This document shows positions 1-5,239 of a DNA stretch of 5,239 nucleotides, piece by piece. A program made the translations under genes and the position numbers. The notes beneath the pieces were generated by a model that searched no databases, had not been told where the DNA came from, and was given only the letters and a program-made list of their open reading frames with translations. This DNA is from Acidobacteriota bacterium (GTDB lineage: Bacteria; Acidobacteriota; Thermoanaerobaculia; Multivoradales; JAHZIX01), in the NCBI GenBank assembly GCA_020439725.1, contig JAGQSE010000107.1, positions 1 through 5,239 of the forward strand, read 5' to 3'. Each line of letters begins with the position of its first letter. The first letter of the stretch is position 1.

Positions 1-2
1 TC

Positions 3-830
3 GGCAACAACGCCTACGCCAAGCCAGCGACGGCCCTCAACATCCTGCGCGAGACGATCCTCGGTCGCGAGCTCTTCGACTACGCCTTCAAGGAGTACGC
101 GCGCCGCTGGCGCTTCAAGCATCCGATGCCCGCGGACTTCTTCCGCACCATGGAGGACGCCTCGGGCATCGATCTCGACTGGTTCTGGCGCGGCTGGTTC
201 TACAGCACCGATCACGTCGACATCGCGCTCACCGGTGTCTACCTCTACACCCTCGACACCAAGGATCCGGACATCGAGAAGGCCCGCGAACGGCGCGAGC
301 ACGACGAGGCGCCGCCGAGCCTCACCGAGGAGCGCAACCGAGACGTGCCCAAGCTCGTGGATCGTTTCCCCGAGCTCAAGGACTTCTACAACTCCTACGA
401 CCGGTACGCGGTCACCGCCGAGGACCGGGAGACCTTTGAGAAGCTCCTGGGGGAGCTCGAGACCGACGAGCAGGCGCTGCTCAAGACCGACCTCACCTTT
501 TACGTGGTCGAGCTCGAGAACCGTGGCGGCCTGGTGATGCCGGTGATCCTCCAGATCACCTACGCCGACGGCGCGGAGGAGGAGCTGCGGATCCCGGCGG
601 AGATCTGGCGCCACGACCCGGACAAGGCACTGAAGCTCCTGGTCACGGACCGCGAGATCACCTCCATCGTCCTCGATCCCCACCTCGAGACCGCCGACAG
701 CGATCTCGACAACAACGCCTGGCCGCCCAAACCCATCCGGACGCGGTTCGAGCTGTTCAAGGACAAGCAGGAGAAGAACCCGATGCAACGGGCGAAGGAC
801 GCCGCGGGCAAGGGCTCGGGCAAGCGGTGA
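3..830 (+). CDS. M1-family metallopeptidase (gluzincin), C-terminal part; 5' end outside window
   Basis: This open frame enters from the left edge and gives 275 visible residues before TGA at 828-830. The first visible residues, GNNAYAKPATAL, match the M1 aminopeptidase segment downstream of the zinc site, where a Tyr followed by xK and a run of hydrophobic residues carries the transition-state tyrosine. Visible Tyr5 is the likely equivalent. Next come an amphipathic helical region and the family-typical DLDWFWRGWFYSTDHVDIA block near visible residues 58-76. A charged linker and a beta-rich C-terminal domain follow, ending in a DLDNNAWP motif and a basic, lysine-rich tail. The HExxH zinc motif and any signal peptide must lie upstream of the window, so catalytic competence cannot be judged. 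The family hydrolyses N-terminal residues from peptides, and members of this subtype are usually exported. The gene is coupled to the DUF6702 gene by a 4-nt GTGA overlap. Family assignment is confident; substrate is unknown. Confidence 0.9.
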   Translation, partial: GNNAYAKPATALNILRETILGRELFDYAFKEYARRWRFKHPMPADFFRTMEDASGIDLDWFWRGWFYSTDHVDIALTGVYLYTLDTKDPDIEKARERREHDEAPPSLTEERNRDVPKLVDRFPELKDFYNSYDRYAVTAEDRETFEKLLGELETDEQALLKTDLTFYVVELENRGGLVMPVILQITYADGAEEELRIPAEIWRHDPDKALKLLVTDREITSIVLDPHLETADSDLDNNAWPPKPIRTRFELFKDKQEKNPMQRAKDAAGKGSGKR

Positions 831-1411
831 GGGCCGGGGCAGCCGCCACCGCGGAGCTCCGCGGCGGTGCGGGACCGAGCGCCCCTGGGACGGAGCGGCG
901 TCTCGCCAAGGTCTGTGCGGCCTGGTTCGTCGCGTCGTTCCTCGGAGCGGCGCTGCCGCTGGCGGCGCATCCCTATCACGCCACCGTGGCCGAAGCCGAG
1001 ATCAAGCCGGCGGACCACGTGCTCGAGGTCTCGCTGCGGGTGCTGCCCGAGGACCTGCGCACCGCCTTCGAGGAACGGGGCGGCGCGACTCCCGAGACGG
1101 TGGGCTTCGACCGCGCCGTCACCGGTCTGCTCCGCGACACCTTCACAGTCACCGACACCGCGGGCGCGCGCCGGCCCCTGGCCTTCATCGGCAAGGAGAT
1201 CTCGGTCCAGGGGGTCTGGCTCTACTTCGAGATCTCCCTGCCCGACGACCTCCACGGCCTCGTCCTGTCGAACCGCCTGCTCCTCGACGTGGCCCCGACA
1301 CAGATCAACACGGTGGTGCTCCGGCGGGGCGAGGAACGCCGGACCCTCACGCTCACCCGCCAGCACCCCGAGGACGAGCTGCTGACGGCGCCGGCGGCGG
1401 CTAGCCCCTGA
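827..1411 (+). CDS. DUF6702 family exported protein
   Basis: This 194-residue protein starts at GTG 827, which overlaps the TGA of the preceding peptidase gene. There is no ATG, GTG or TTG in frame between this codon and the signal peptide, so 827 is the only conventional start. Residues 24-47 look like a Sec signal peptide: ERR, a hydrophobic stretch, then PLAA with likely cleavage before His48. The mature protein begins HPYHATVAEAEI, followed by LEVSLRVLPEDL, FIGKEISVQGVWLYFE near 120-135 and LLLDVAPTQINTVVL near 151-165. This order (HPxH start, an 'EDL' segment, a GKE...W.YFE block and a late D..P.Q.N motif) is what I recognise as DUF6702. No function is established for that family. It is often found beside M1 metallopeptidase genes, as here. 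A periplasmic or envelope partner role is inferred. The first 23 residues are low in complexity and contain a palindromic DNA element. The 3' end overlaps the convergent glycosyltransferase gene by 11 bp. Confidence 0.85.
   Translation: MRAGAAATAELRGGAGPSAPGTERRLAKVCAAWFVASFLGAALPLAAHPYHATVAEAEIKPADHVLEVSLRVLPEDLRTAFEERGGATPETVGFDRAVTGLLRDTFTVTDTAGARRPLAFIGKEISVQGVWLYFEISLPDDLHGLVLSNRLLLDVAPTQINTVVLRRGEERRTLTLTRQHPEDELLTAPAAASP
849..864. repeat. Perfect 16-bp palindrome inside the 5' end of the DUF6702 gene
   Basis: The sequence CCGCGGAGCTCCGCGG reads the same on both strands. As RNA it can form a 6-bp all-GC stem with an AGCT loop. Flanking bases at 844, 846-847 and 866-867, 869 can extend pairing with interruptions. 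It begins 22 nt after the GTG start, within the region coding for the residues before the signal peptide. Confidence 0.7.
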
Positions 1412-2627
1412 GCAGCCCCTCGATCACCTTCGCCCCCCGCTGCTCCGCTTCGGCCGCTCGGAACACGACGCTCATGGCCTCGACGGCGGCGCGGATCTCC
1501 GGCGAGGAGGCCGCTCGCCGCACCGCCGCCACCAGGTCGTCGACACCGGCCGTGGCCGGGTCGAGGGCGACGCCCAGAAGGTGGTGGGCGACCCGCTCGG
1601 CGTTCTCGGGCTGGTCCCGGGACATCGGGGTCACCACCATGGGCACCCCGTGGAAGATGCACTCCTTCACCGTACCGAGACCACCGTGGGTGATCATCAG
1701 CGCCGCCTTGGGCAGCAGGTCGAGCTGCGGTAACCAGCGGCTGACGGTGACGTTCTCGGGCATCTCACCGAACTCCGCCAGCTCGAAGTCGGGGCCCAAC
1801 GAGACGGCGAAGTGCCACGGCTCGTCGCGGGTGGCGCGGGCCAGGTCGAAGAGCTTGGCGTAGAGGTGGCGGGCGAGGTCGCGGTAGACCTCGGTCTGGC
1901 TGCCCAGCGATACCAGGACCAGCTCCTTGCCGGCGGGCATGCCGTCGAGGACGACCGCGCCCTCCGAGCTGCCGGCGCGGCGGATGCACGGCTCGACGTA
2001 GTGCACTTCGCCGCTCCGCACCACGTCGGGGAGATCGAACTCGCGCGGGCAGGCGAGGATCTCGGGAACCGCGGCTAGGGGCTGGGCCAGCTGCTCGAGA
2101 CTGCGCACCTCGTGGCCGCCGCTCATGGCCAGCTCGAGGATCTGGAACGAGATGTGGTCGAGGTTGAAGATCTCCTCCACCGCCAGCAGGGCCGGGGTCA
2201 TCTCCGCCTCGCGCAGACAGGGGGTGAAGACCGCCATGGGCACCGGATAGCGGTAGAGGAAGATCAAGGTCTCGAGAGCCAGGAAGAGGCTCGAGACCAC
2301 CAGGTCCGGCTCGACCTCGGCCATCAAGCCGTCGACGCTGCCCTCGATCAGGGGTTCGAGATGGTCACTGAACACCCGTGCCGGGGATTCCTCACCGGTC
2401 ACCGCCTCGGCCTGGGCCTCGCGGCGAAGACGCGAGGTGGCGCCTTCGGGATAGGTCTCTTCAAAGATGCGGCGGAAGGCAAAGCCCTGGCGGGTGACGA
2501 AGGGCTCGATGTCGGCGATCCCCGCATAGGTCACTTCATGGCCCCGAGCCTCGAGGGACGACGCCAGACCAAAGGTGGGAAACAGATGCCCCTGCTCGAA
2601 GTCCGATAGAAACAGAATCCGGCCCAT
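1401..2627 (-). CDS. GT1-family glycosyltransferase (UGT/MGT-like, GT-B fold)
   Basis: This complete 408-residue protein lies on the minus strand. Its ATG (2625-2627) follows a strong GAGGAGG Shine-Dalgarno (2634-2640) at 6-nt spacing, which supports the start. The N-terminal domain opens with ILFLSDFEQGHLFPTFGLA; His14 is at the catalytic-base position of GT1 enzymes. The C-terminal nucleotide-sugar domain has the UGT signature: SRWLPQLDLLPKA (about 296-308), then HGGLGTVKE (314-322), then GVPMVVTPMSRDQPENAERV (327-346), with Asp338, Gln339 and Asn342 at the donor-sugar positions. There is no signal peptide, so it should be cytosolic or peripheral on the inner membrane. Such enzymes transfer a sugar from UDP- or TDP-sugar onto hydroxylated lipids, sterols, carotenoids or polyketides. 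The acceptor cannot be read from the sequence. The usual 'PDLVxxD' Asp reads PDLVVSS here. It lies downstream of fabH on the same strand with a 211-bp gap, so it may have its own promoter. Confidence 0.9.
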   Translation of the reverse strand: MGRILFLSDFEQGHLFPTFGLASSLEARGHEVTYAGIADIEPFVTRQGFAFRRIFEETYPEGATSRLRREAQAEAVTGEESPARVFSDHLEPLIEGSVDGLMAEVEPDLVVSSLFLALETLIFLYRYPVPMAVFTPCLREAEMTPALLAVEEIFNLDHISFQILELAMSGGHEVRSLEQLAQPLAAVPEILACPREFDLPDVVRSGEVHYVEPCIRRAGSSEGAVVLDGMPAGKELVLVSLGSQTEVYRDLARHLYAKLFDLARATRDEPWHFAVSLGPDFELAEFGEMPENVTVSRWLPQLDLLPKAALMITHGGLGTVKECIFHGVPMVVTPMSRDQPENAERVAHHLLGVALDPATAGVDDLVAAVRRAASSPEIRAAVEAMSVVFRAAEAEQRGAKVIEGLLRG

Positions 2628-2633
2628 GGAGAT

Positions 2634-2640
2634 CCTCCTC
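2634..2640 (-). promoter_or_regulatory. Strong ribosome binding site of the glycosyltransferase gene
   Basis: On the minus strand this reads GAGGAGG, 6 nt before the ATG at 2627. It is a near-ideal Shine-Dalgarno and fixes the glycosyltransferase start. It also suggests independent, efficient initiation rather than reliance on coupling to fabH. Confidence 0.8.
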
Positions 2641-2649
2641 GACTCGTGA

Positions 2650-2680
2650 ACCCGGATCTCGGTCCGTCGAGAAGCCGGGT
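2650..2680 (-). promoter_or_regulatory. Hairpin in the leader of the glycosyltransferase gene
   Basis: On the plus strand ACCCGG (2650-2655) pairs with CCGGGT (2675-2680), and TCTCG (2657-2661) pairs with CGAGA (2668-2672) around a 6-nt loop. Only a small internal loop (one base against two) interrupts the 11 pairs. It sits 9 nt upstream of the Shine-Dalgarno. No T-run follows on the minus strand, so it does not look like a standard intrinsic terminator. A leader structure or operator is possible. Confidence 0.4.
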
Positions 2681-2712
2681 GCCACCGGTCTGAGCGGTCT
2701 CATCGGCGCTGG

Positions 2713-2741
2713 ATGATCCGAAGTCCACGGTACATCTTCAA
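2713..2741 (-). promoter_or_regulatory. Weak promoter-like element upstream of the glycosyltransferase gene
   Basis: On the minus strand TTGAAG (2736-2741) and GATCAT (2713-2718) are spaced by 17 nt. Each matches 4 of 6 bases of the sigma-70 consensus. The element lies in a locally AT-richer patch, about 86 nt before the glycosyltransferase start. Matches of this quality arise by chance, so it is only a candidate. Confidence 0.25.
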
Positions 2742-2782
2742 CAACAGAAACAACGGCTCGCGGACTCTACCAGCATCCCTCG

Positions 2783-2810
2783 GAGATACCGATCGGCGGC
2801 GGATCGTCTC
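2783..2810 (-). other. Imperfect hairpin just downstream of fabH
   Basis: GAGA (2783-2786) and CGATC (2790-2794) can pair with TCTC (2807-2810) and GATCG (2802-2806), leaving a 3-nt bulge and a 7-nt loop. It lies about 30 nt past the fabH stop on the minus strand. It could be a weak transcript end or an mRNA-stabilising structure. No uninterrupted T-run follows, only a loosely T-rich patch some 30-45 nt further on, so I do not call it a terminator. Confidence 0.25.
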
Positions 2811-2838
2811 GTCGAGCTGCCGCTGCCGCTTCCCGTTT

Positions 2839-3828
2839 CTAGAACCGCACCAGCGCCGCCGCCCAGTGAAAGCCGGCGCCGAAGGTGGTCAGGAGCACCA
2901 GGGCTCCTGCGGGGATCCGCCCCGCCGCCCGCGCCTGGACCAGCGCCAGCGGAATCGACGCCGAGCCGGTGTTGCCGTACTCCTCGACGTTGACGAAGAC
3001 CTTCCCGGCCGGCACGTCGAGCGCCTTGGCCACCGCCTGGAGGATCCGTAGGTTCGCCTGGTGGGGCACCACCAGCGCGACCTCGTCGAGGGTCACGCCG
3101 GCGAGCTCGAGCACCTGCTGCGCCGCCTCGGACATGTGGTGCACCGCCTCCCGGAACACCTCGCGACCGTTCATCACGATGGCGTGGTGCTCGTCGCGCT
3201 GGGCGCGTTCGAGCGTGAAGGGCTTCCTTGTGCCACCGACCTCGAGGCCCAGGATGCCGGCGCGGCTGCCGTCGGTGCCGGCGACCACGGCGAGGATCTC
3301 GCCGCCGCGTCGCACCTCCCCCACCACCGCCGCACCGGCGCCGTCACCGAACAGCACGCAGGTGTTGCGATCGGTCCAGCTCATCAGCCGGCTCAGGAGC
3401 TCGACCCCGACCACCAGCACCCGCCGCTTGCCGGTCAAGACCCGCGACCGCGCCACGTCGAGAGCCTGGACGAAACCGGCGCAACCGCTACCCCCCAGGT
3501 CGTAGGTGGGCACCGCGCCGAGCCCCAGGCGGTGCTGGAGGATCGACGAGGTGTCGGGGAGGTAGACCTCCGGCGTATCGGTGGCGACGATGAGCTCGTC
3601 GATGTCGCCGGGTCCGAGCCCGGCATCGGCGAGGGCCGCCAGCGCGGCCTTCTCACCGAGATCGACGGTGGTCTCCCCCTCGGCAGCGATACGCCGGCGC
3701 CGGATCCCGGTACGCTCGACGATCCACGCGTCCGAGGTGTCGACGTAGCGGCTCCACTCGTCGTTGGTCATCACGCGCTCGGGGGCGTAGGCGCCGAGCC
3801 CCACCAGGCCGACCTTCGCTGGCTGCAT
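2839..3828 (-). CDS. fabH: 3-oxoacyl-ACP synthase III (KAS III)
   Basis: This complete 329-residue protein is about the normal FabH length. The KAS III catalytic triad is intact: Cys116 in GGSGCAGF, His256 in VVPHQANLRI, and Asn286 in EYGNTGSASIP. Other family marks are TNDEW near 21-25, WIVERTGIRRRR (35-46), LFGDGAGAAV (159-168) and the glycine-rich end TTFGAGFHWAAAL. Arg261 in HQANLRI matches the ACP-docking arginine of E. coli FabH. The enzyme condenses an acyl-CoA primer with malonyl-ACP to start fatty-acid synthesis; it is cytosolic. The ATG at 3826-3828 has GGAGG 9 nt upstream, and the FabH homology starts right after it. The reading frame stays open far upstream, but that part is a shadow of the opposite-strand transporter gene. 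No other fab genes are adjacent. A specialised KAS III, priming a secondary lipid, is an alternative to housekeeping FabH. Confidence 0.92.
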   Translation of the reverse strand: MQPAKVGLVGLGAYAPERVMTNDEWSRYVDTSDAWIVERTGIRRRRIAAEGETTVDLGEKAALAALADAGLGPGDIDELIVATDTPEVYLPDTSSILQHRLGLGAVPTYDLGGSGCAGFVQALDVARSRVLTGKRRVLVVGVELLSRLMSWTDRNTCVLFGDGAGAAVVGEVRRGGEILAVVAGTDGSRAGILGLEVGGTRKPFTLERAQRDEHHAIVMNGREVFREAVHHMSEAAQQVLELAGVTLDEVALVVPHQANLRILQAVAKALDVPAGKVFVNVEEYGNTGSASIPLALVQARAAGRIPAGALVLLTTFGAGFHWAAALVRF

Positions 3829-3837
3829 GTCGGGATA

Positions 3838-3842
3838 CCTCC
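3838..3842 (-). promoter_or_regulatory. fabH: Ribosome binding site that fixes the fabH start
   Basis: On the minus strand this reads GGAGG, 9 nt before ATG 3826-3828. The fabH frame stays open for another 461 codons upstream. This site, with the FabH homology beginning at residue 5 or so, is what identifies the true start. Confidence 0.75.
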
Positions 3843-3849
3843 GGGAAGC

Positions 3850-3855
3850 ATTGTA
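3850..3855 (-). promoter_or_regulatory. fabH: Candidate -10 box for fabH
   Basis: On the minus strand this reads TACAAT, 5 of 6 bases of the sigma-70 -10 consensus, in an otherwise GC-rich spacer. There is no good -35 at 16-18 nt. Transcription from here would start very close to the Shine-Dalgarno, giving a short leader. An inverted repeat (3856-3888) lies directly upstream, where the -35 would be, so activator or repressor control is conceivable. Confidence 0.3.
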
Positions 3856-3888
3856 TGGCCCGTCGACAGTGCTCCGGGCGCCGGGCCA
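3856..3888. repeat. Perfect 7-bp inverted repeat in the fabH/transporter divergent region
   Basis: TGGCCCG (3856-3862) and CGGGCCA (3882-3888) are exact reverse complements separated by 19 nt. A tandem direct repeat CCGGGC (3874-3879 and 3881-3886) overlaps the right arm. The element abuts the candidate fabH -10 box. It could be a regulator-binding dyad; in GC-rich DNA a chance match is also plausible. Confidence 0.4.
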
Positions 3889-3891
3889 CCC

Positions 3892-3900
3892 TGCTAGACT
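3892..3900 (+). promoter_or_regulatory. Candidate extended -10 promoter for the potassium transporter gene
   Basis: TGCTAGACT resembles an extended -10 element (TGn plus a hexamer with 4 of 6 consensus bases). No convincing -35 is present at normal spacing. Transcription from here would give a leader of about 87 nt containing the 3918-3954 hairpin. Confidence 0.25.
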
Positions 3901-3917
3901 CGCCAGCGATCCGCCCG

Positions 3918-3954
3918 CGCCAGCTCCGAATCCCCTCGTGCCTCGGAGCCGGCG
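3918..3954 (+). promoter_or_regulatory. Stable hairpin in the leader of the potassium transporter gene
   Basis: GCTCCGA (3923-3929) pairs perfectly with TCGGAGC (3943-3949). After a single A/C mismatch, CGCC (3918-3921) pairs with GGCG (3951-3954). This gives 11 pairs around a 13-nt loop, ending 39 nt before the ATG. There is no T-run, so it is not a standard terminator. It could be a leader control element or an operator. It does not resemble a known riboswitch that I can recognise by eye. Confidence 0.4.
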
Positions 3955-3993
3955 GCCGCGCCCTGGCGGAAGCACCCTGCCACCGCCAGCGCC

Positions 3994-5239
3994 ATGATCA
4001 CCGTCGCCACCCGCCGCCAGCGCCGTCTCTCCGCGGCCTTCCTGGTCGGTGCCTGCGCCCTGTCGGTGGTCGCCCAGGTGGCCATCGACATGCCCGGCGG
4101 CTATTTCGGCGCCGCCGACCGGGTCAGCCGCTTTGGCGCCATCTACGCCGTCGCGCTGCCGCTGATCACCGCCGGGCTGATCGCTGCGCTGTTCCGGCGC
4201 CGAGGCAACGCCCGGCTGGCCATCGCCGGAATTTACTGCCTCAACGTCGGCCTGTTCATCCCGCCCATGGCCTCGGATCCCGTGGTCTCCGGCGTCGTGG
4301 TGTTGTGGAACCTGATCCTGCTGGGCCGCCACCTGCTTCCCGCGCGGCCGGTCTCGCGGCCCCGTCGCGAGCTCCGCGACTCCGCCACCGGCCGCTGGCT
4401 CGAGGAGTGGTACCCCGCGGTGCGCCACCTGGCACTCATCGCGCTGATGCTGTCGGTGGCGGTGGTCGGCTATCAGCTGAGCGGCGGCTTCGTCGCCTGG
4501 GGGCTGTGCTTCCTCCTCGGCTACGGCGTCCTCGCGCTCTCCTACCCGCTGTTTCGGGGCCTGCTCGACGAGCGCAGCCGCGGCGTCTGGTTCGTCCTCG
4601 CTCCCGCGGCCCTCGGCGTGCTCTTCGCCGCGGTGCCCAACGTCATGCTCTCGCTCCTGGGACTGGCTCTGGCAGCCTTCCTGATGCTGCTCTACGCCCA
4701 GCAGGAGAGCGCCGACGAGGTGCTGCGCGACTTCTACAGCCACCCGTCCCGGCTGGTCTTCCTCTCCTTCGCCTCGATCATCCTGGTGGGCACCGTCCTC
4801 CTGACCTTCCCGTCGGCGGCGGCACCGGGCCGCTCCATCGGCGCCCTCGACGCCCTGTTCACCGCCGCCAGCGCCACCTGTGTCACCGGCCTCATCGTCC
4901 TCGACACGCCCACCGCCTTCTCGTCCTTCGGTCACGGCGTCATCCTGGCGCTGATCCAGGTCGGCGGCCTGGGGATCATGGTGCTCTCGACCTTCGCCAC
5001 CTTGATCCTCGGCGGCAGCCTGGGGTTGCGCGGCGAGGGGGCCCTCAAGGAGATGCTCGACCTCCAGGCCGGGCGCACCGCGTACGTCCTGACCCGCTTC
5101 ATCGTCGTCTCGACCCTGGCTGTCGAGCTGCTCGGCGCCGGCTGGTTGACCTATGCCTTCTCCCGCCACGGCTCGCCCCTCCTCGAAGCGATCTGGAAAG
5201 GCGTCTTCCACTCGGTCTCGGCCTTCTGCAACGCCGGCT
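3994..5239 (+). CDS. Trk/Ktr-type potassium transporter membrane subunit (TrkH/KtrB family), 3' end outside window
   Basis: This frame opens at ATG 3994, the first possible start after an in-frame stop at 3895-3897, and runs off the right edge with 415 complete codons visible. From about residue 248 (YSHPSRLVFLSF) it follows the TrkH/KtrB core: a helix near 253-272, then the first pore loop ALFTAASATCVTGL (287-300) with filter glycine 299, then LIQVGGLGIMVLS and the second pore loop SVSAFCNAG with filter glycine 415 at the edge. Pore loops 3 and 4 are outside. These proteins form the K+ pathway in the inner membrane and are gated by cytosolic TrkA/KtrA RCK proteins, none of which is visible here. 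Residues 1-247 add about eight hydrophobic segments (near 13-31, 47-67, 74-91, 95-114, 144-162, 165-186, 198-214, 216-234) before the core. No Shine-Dalgarno precedes this ATG, unlike fabH and the glycosyltransferase, so the start is less certain than the family. Confidence 0.9.
   Translation, partial: MITVATRRQRRLSAAFLVGACALSVVAQVAIDMPGGYFGAADRVSRFGAIYAVALPLITAGLIAALFRRRGNARLAIAGIYCLNVGLFIPPMASDPVVSGVVVLWNLILLGRHLLPARPVSRPRRELRDSATGRWLEEWYPAVRHLALIALMLSVAVVGYQLSGGFVAWGLCFLLGYGVLALSYPLFRGLLDERSRGVWFVLAPAALGVLFAAVPNVMLSLLGLALAAFLMLLYAQQESADEVLRDFYSHPSRLVFLSFASIILVGTVLLTFPSAAAPGRSIGALDALFTAASATCVTGLIVLDTPTAFSSFGHGVILALIQVGGLGIMVLSTFATLILGGSLGLRGEGALKEMLDLQAGRTAYVLTRFIVVSTLAVELLGAGWLTYAFSRHGSPLLEAIWKGVFHSVSAFCNAG

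Noticed and set aside
560..1366. A 268-codon minus-strand open frame over the peptidase and DUF6702 genes.
   Set aside because: It is antisense to two well-supported genes, with Arg/Gly-rich composition and no family resemblance.
2112..2609. A 165-codon plus-strand open frame opposite the glycosyltransferase.
   Set aside because: It has no domain-like content and no ribosome binding site, and the minus-strand gene over the same bases is unambiguous.
2628..2838. Possible intrinsic terminator or small RNA in the spacer between fabH and the glycosyltransferase.
   Set aside because: Hairpins are present, but neither is followed by a T-run on either strand, and the promoter-like match is too weak to support an RNA gene.
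2713..3051. A plus-strand open frame starting in the fabH-glycosyltransferase spacer.
   Set aside because: Most of it is antisense to fabH, the product is Arg-rich without recognisable motifs, and no ribosome binding site precedes it.
3061..3897. A 278-codon plus-strand open frame opposite fabH.
   Set aside because: Its His/Gly/Asp-rich composition and exact overlap with the intact fabH gene mark it as a shadow frame.
3829..5211. The fabH frame stays open for another 461 codons upstream on the minus strand, suggesting a 790-residue fusion protein.
   Set aside because: The extension lies antisense to the transporter gene, is low in complexity (rich in Gly, Glu, Asp, Gln, Arg), has no recognisable domain, and FabH homology plus a good ribosome binding site start at 3828. 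It is a GC-bias shadow.

Overview
This is a GC-rich bacterial segment with five protein-coding genes, two of them cut by the window edges. It has tight gene packing and ordinary bacterial translation signals. I see no RNA genes, CRISPR arrays, insertion sequences or phage genes. The lineage cannot be fixed from this sequence. High GC, together with an M1 peptidase/DUF6702 pair of the type common in Bacteroidota-like and Acidobacteriota-like genomes, makes a GC-rich Acidobacteriota-type organism a tentative guess only.

Layout. Positions 3-830 (+) hold the C-terminal part of an M1-family metallopeptidase (gluzincin). Its stop codon overlaps the GTG start of a small exported DUF6702 protein (827-1411, +), so these two form a translationally coupled pair. 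The DUF6702 gene converges with, and overlaps by 11 bp, a GT1-fold (UGT/MGT-like) glycosyltransferase on the minus strand (1401-2627). A 211-bp spacer (2628-2838) holds two hairpins and a weak promoter-like element. It separates the glycosyltransferase from a complete fabH-type ketoacyl-ACP synthase III on the same strand (2839-3828). A 165-bp divergent region (3829-3993) with three inverted or direct repeat elements separates fabH from a plus-strand Trk/Ktr-type potassium transporter subunit (3994 to beyond the right edge). That protein carries an extra block of about 247 residues of membrane helices before the usual channel core.

How the genes fit together. The M1 peptidase and DUF6702 protein probably work together in the cell envelope. 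FabH and the glycosyltransferase could supply and decorate a lipid, but that link rests only on adjacency. The potassium transporter looks functionally independent. The region is mostly ordinary. The points most worth a second look are the extended TrkH N-terminus, the hairpin in its leader, the dyad overlapping the fabH promoter region, the 16-bp palindrome at the 5' end of the DUF6702 gene, and a Ser in place of the usual catalytic-dyad Asp in the glycosyltransferase.
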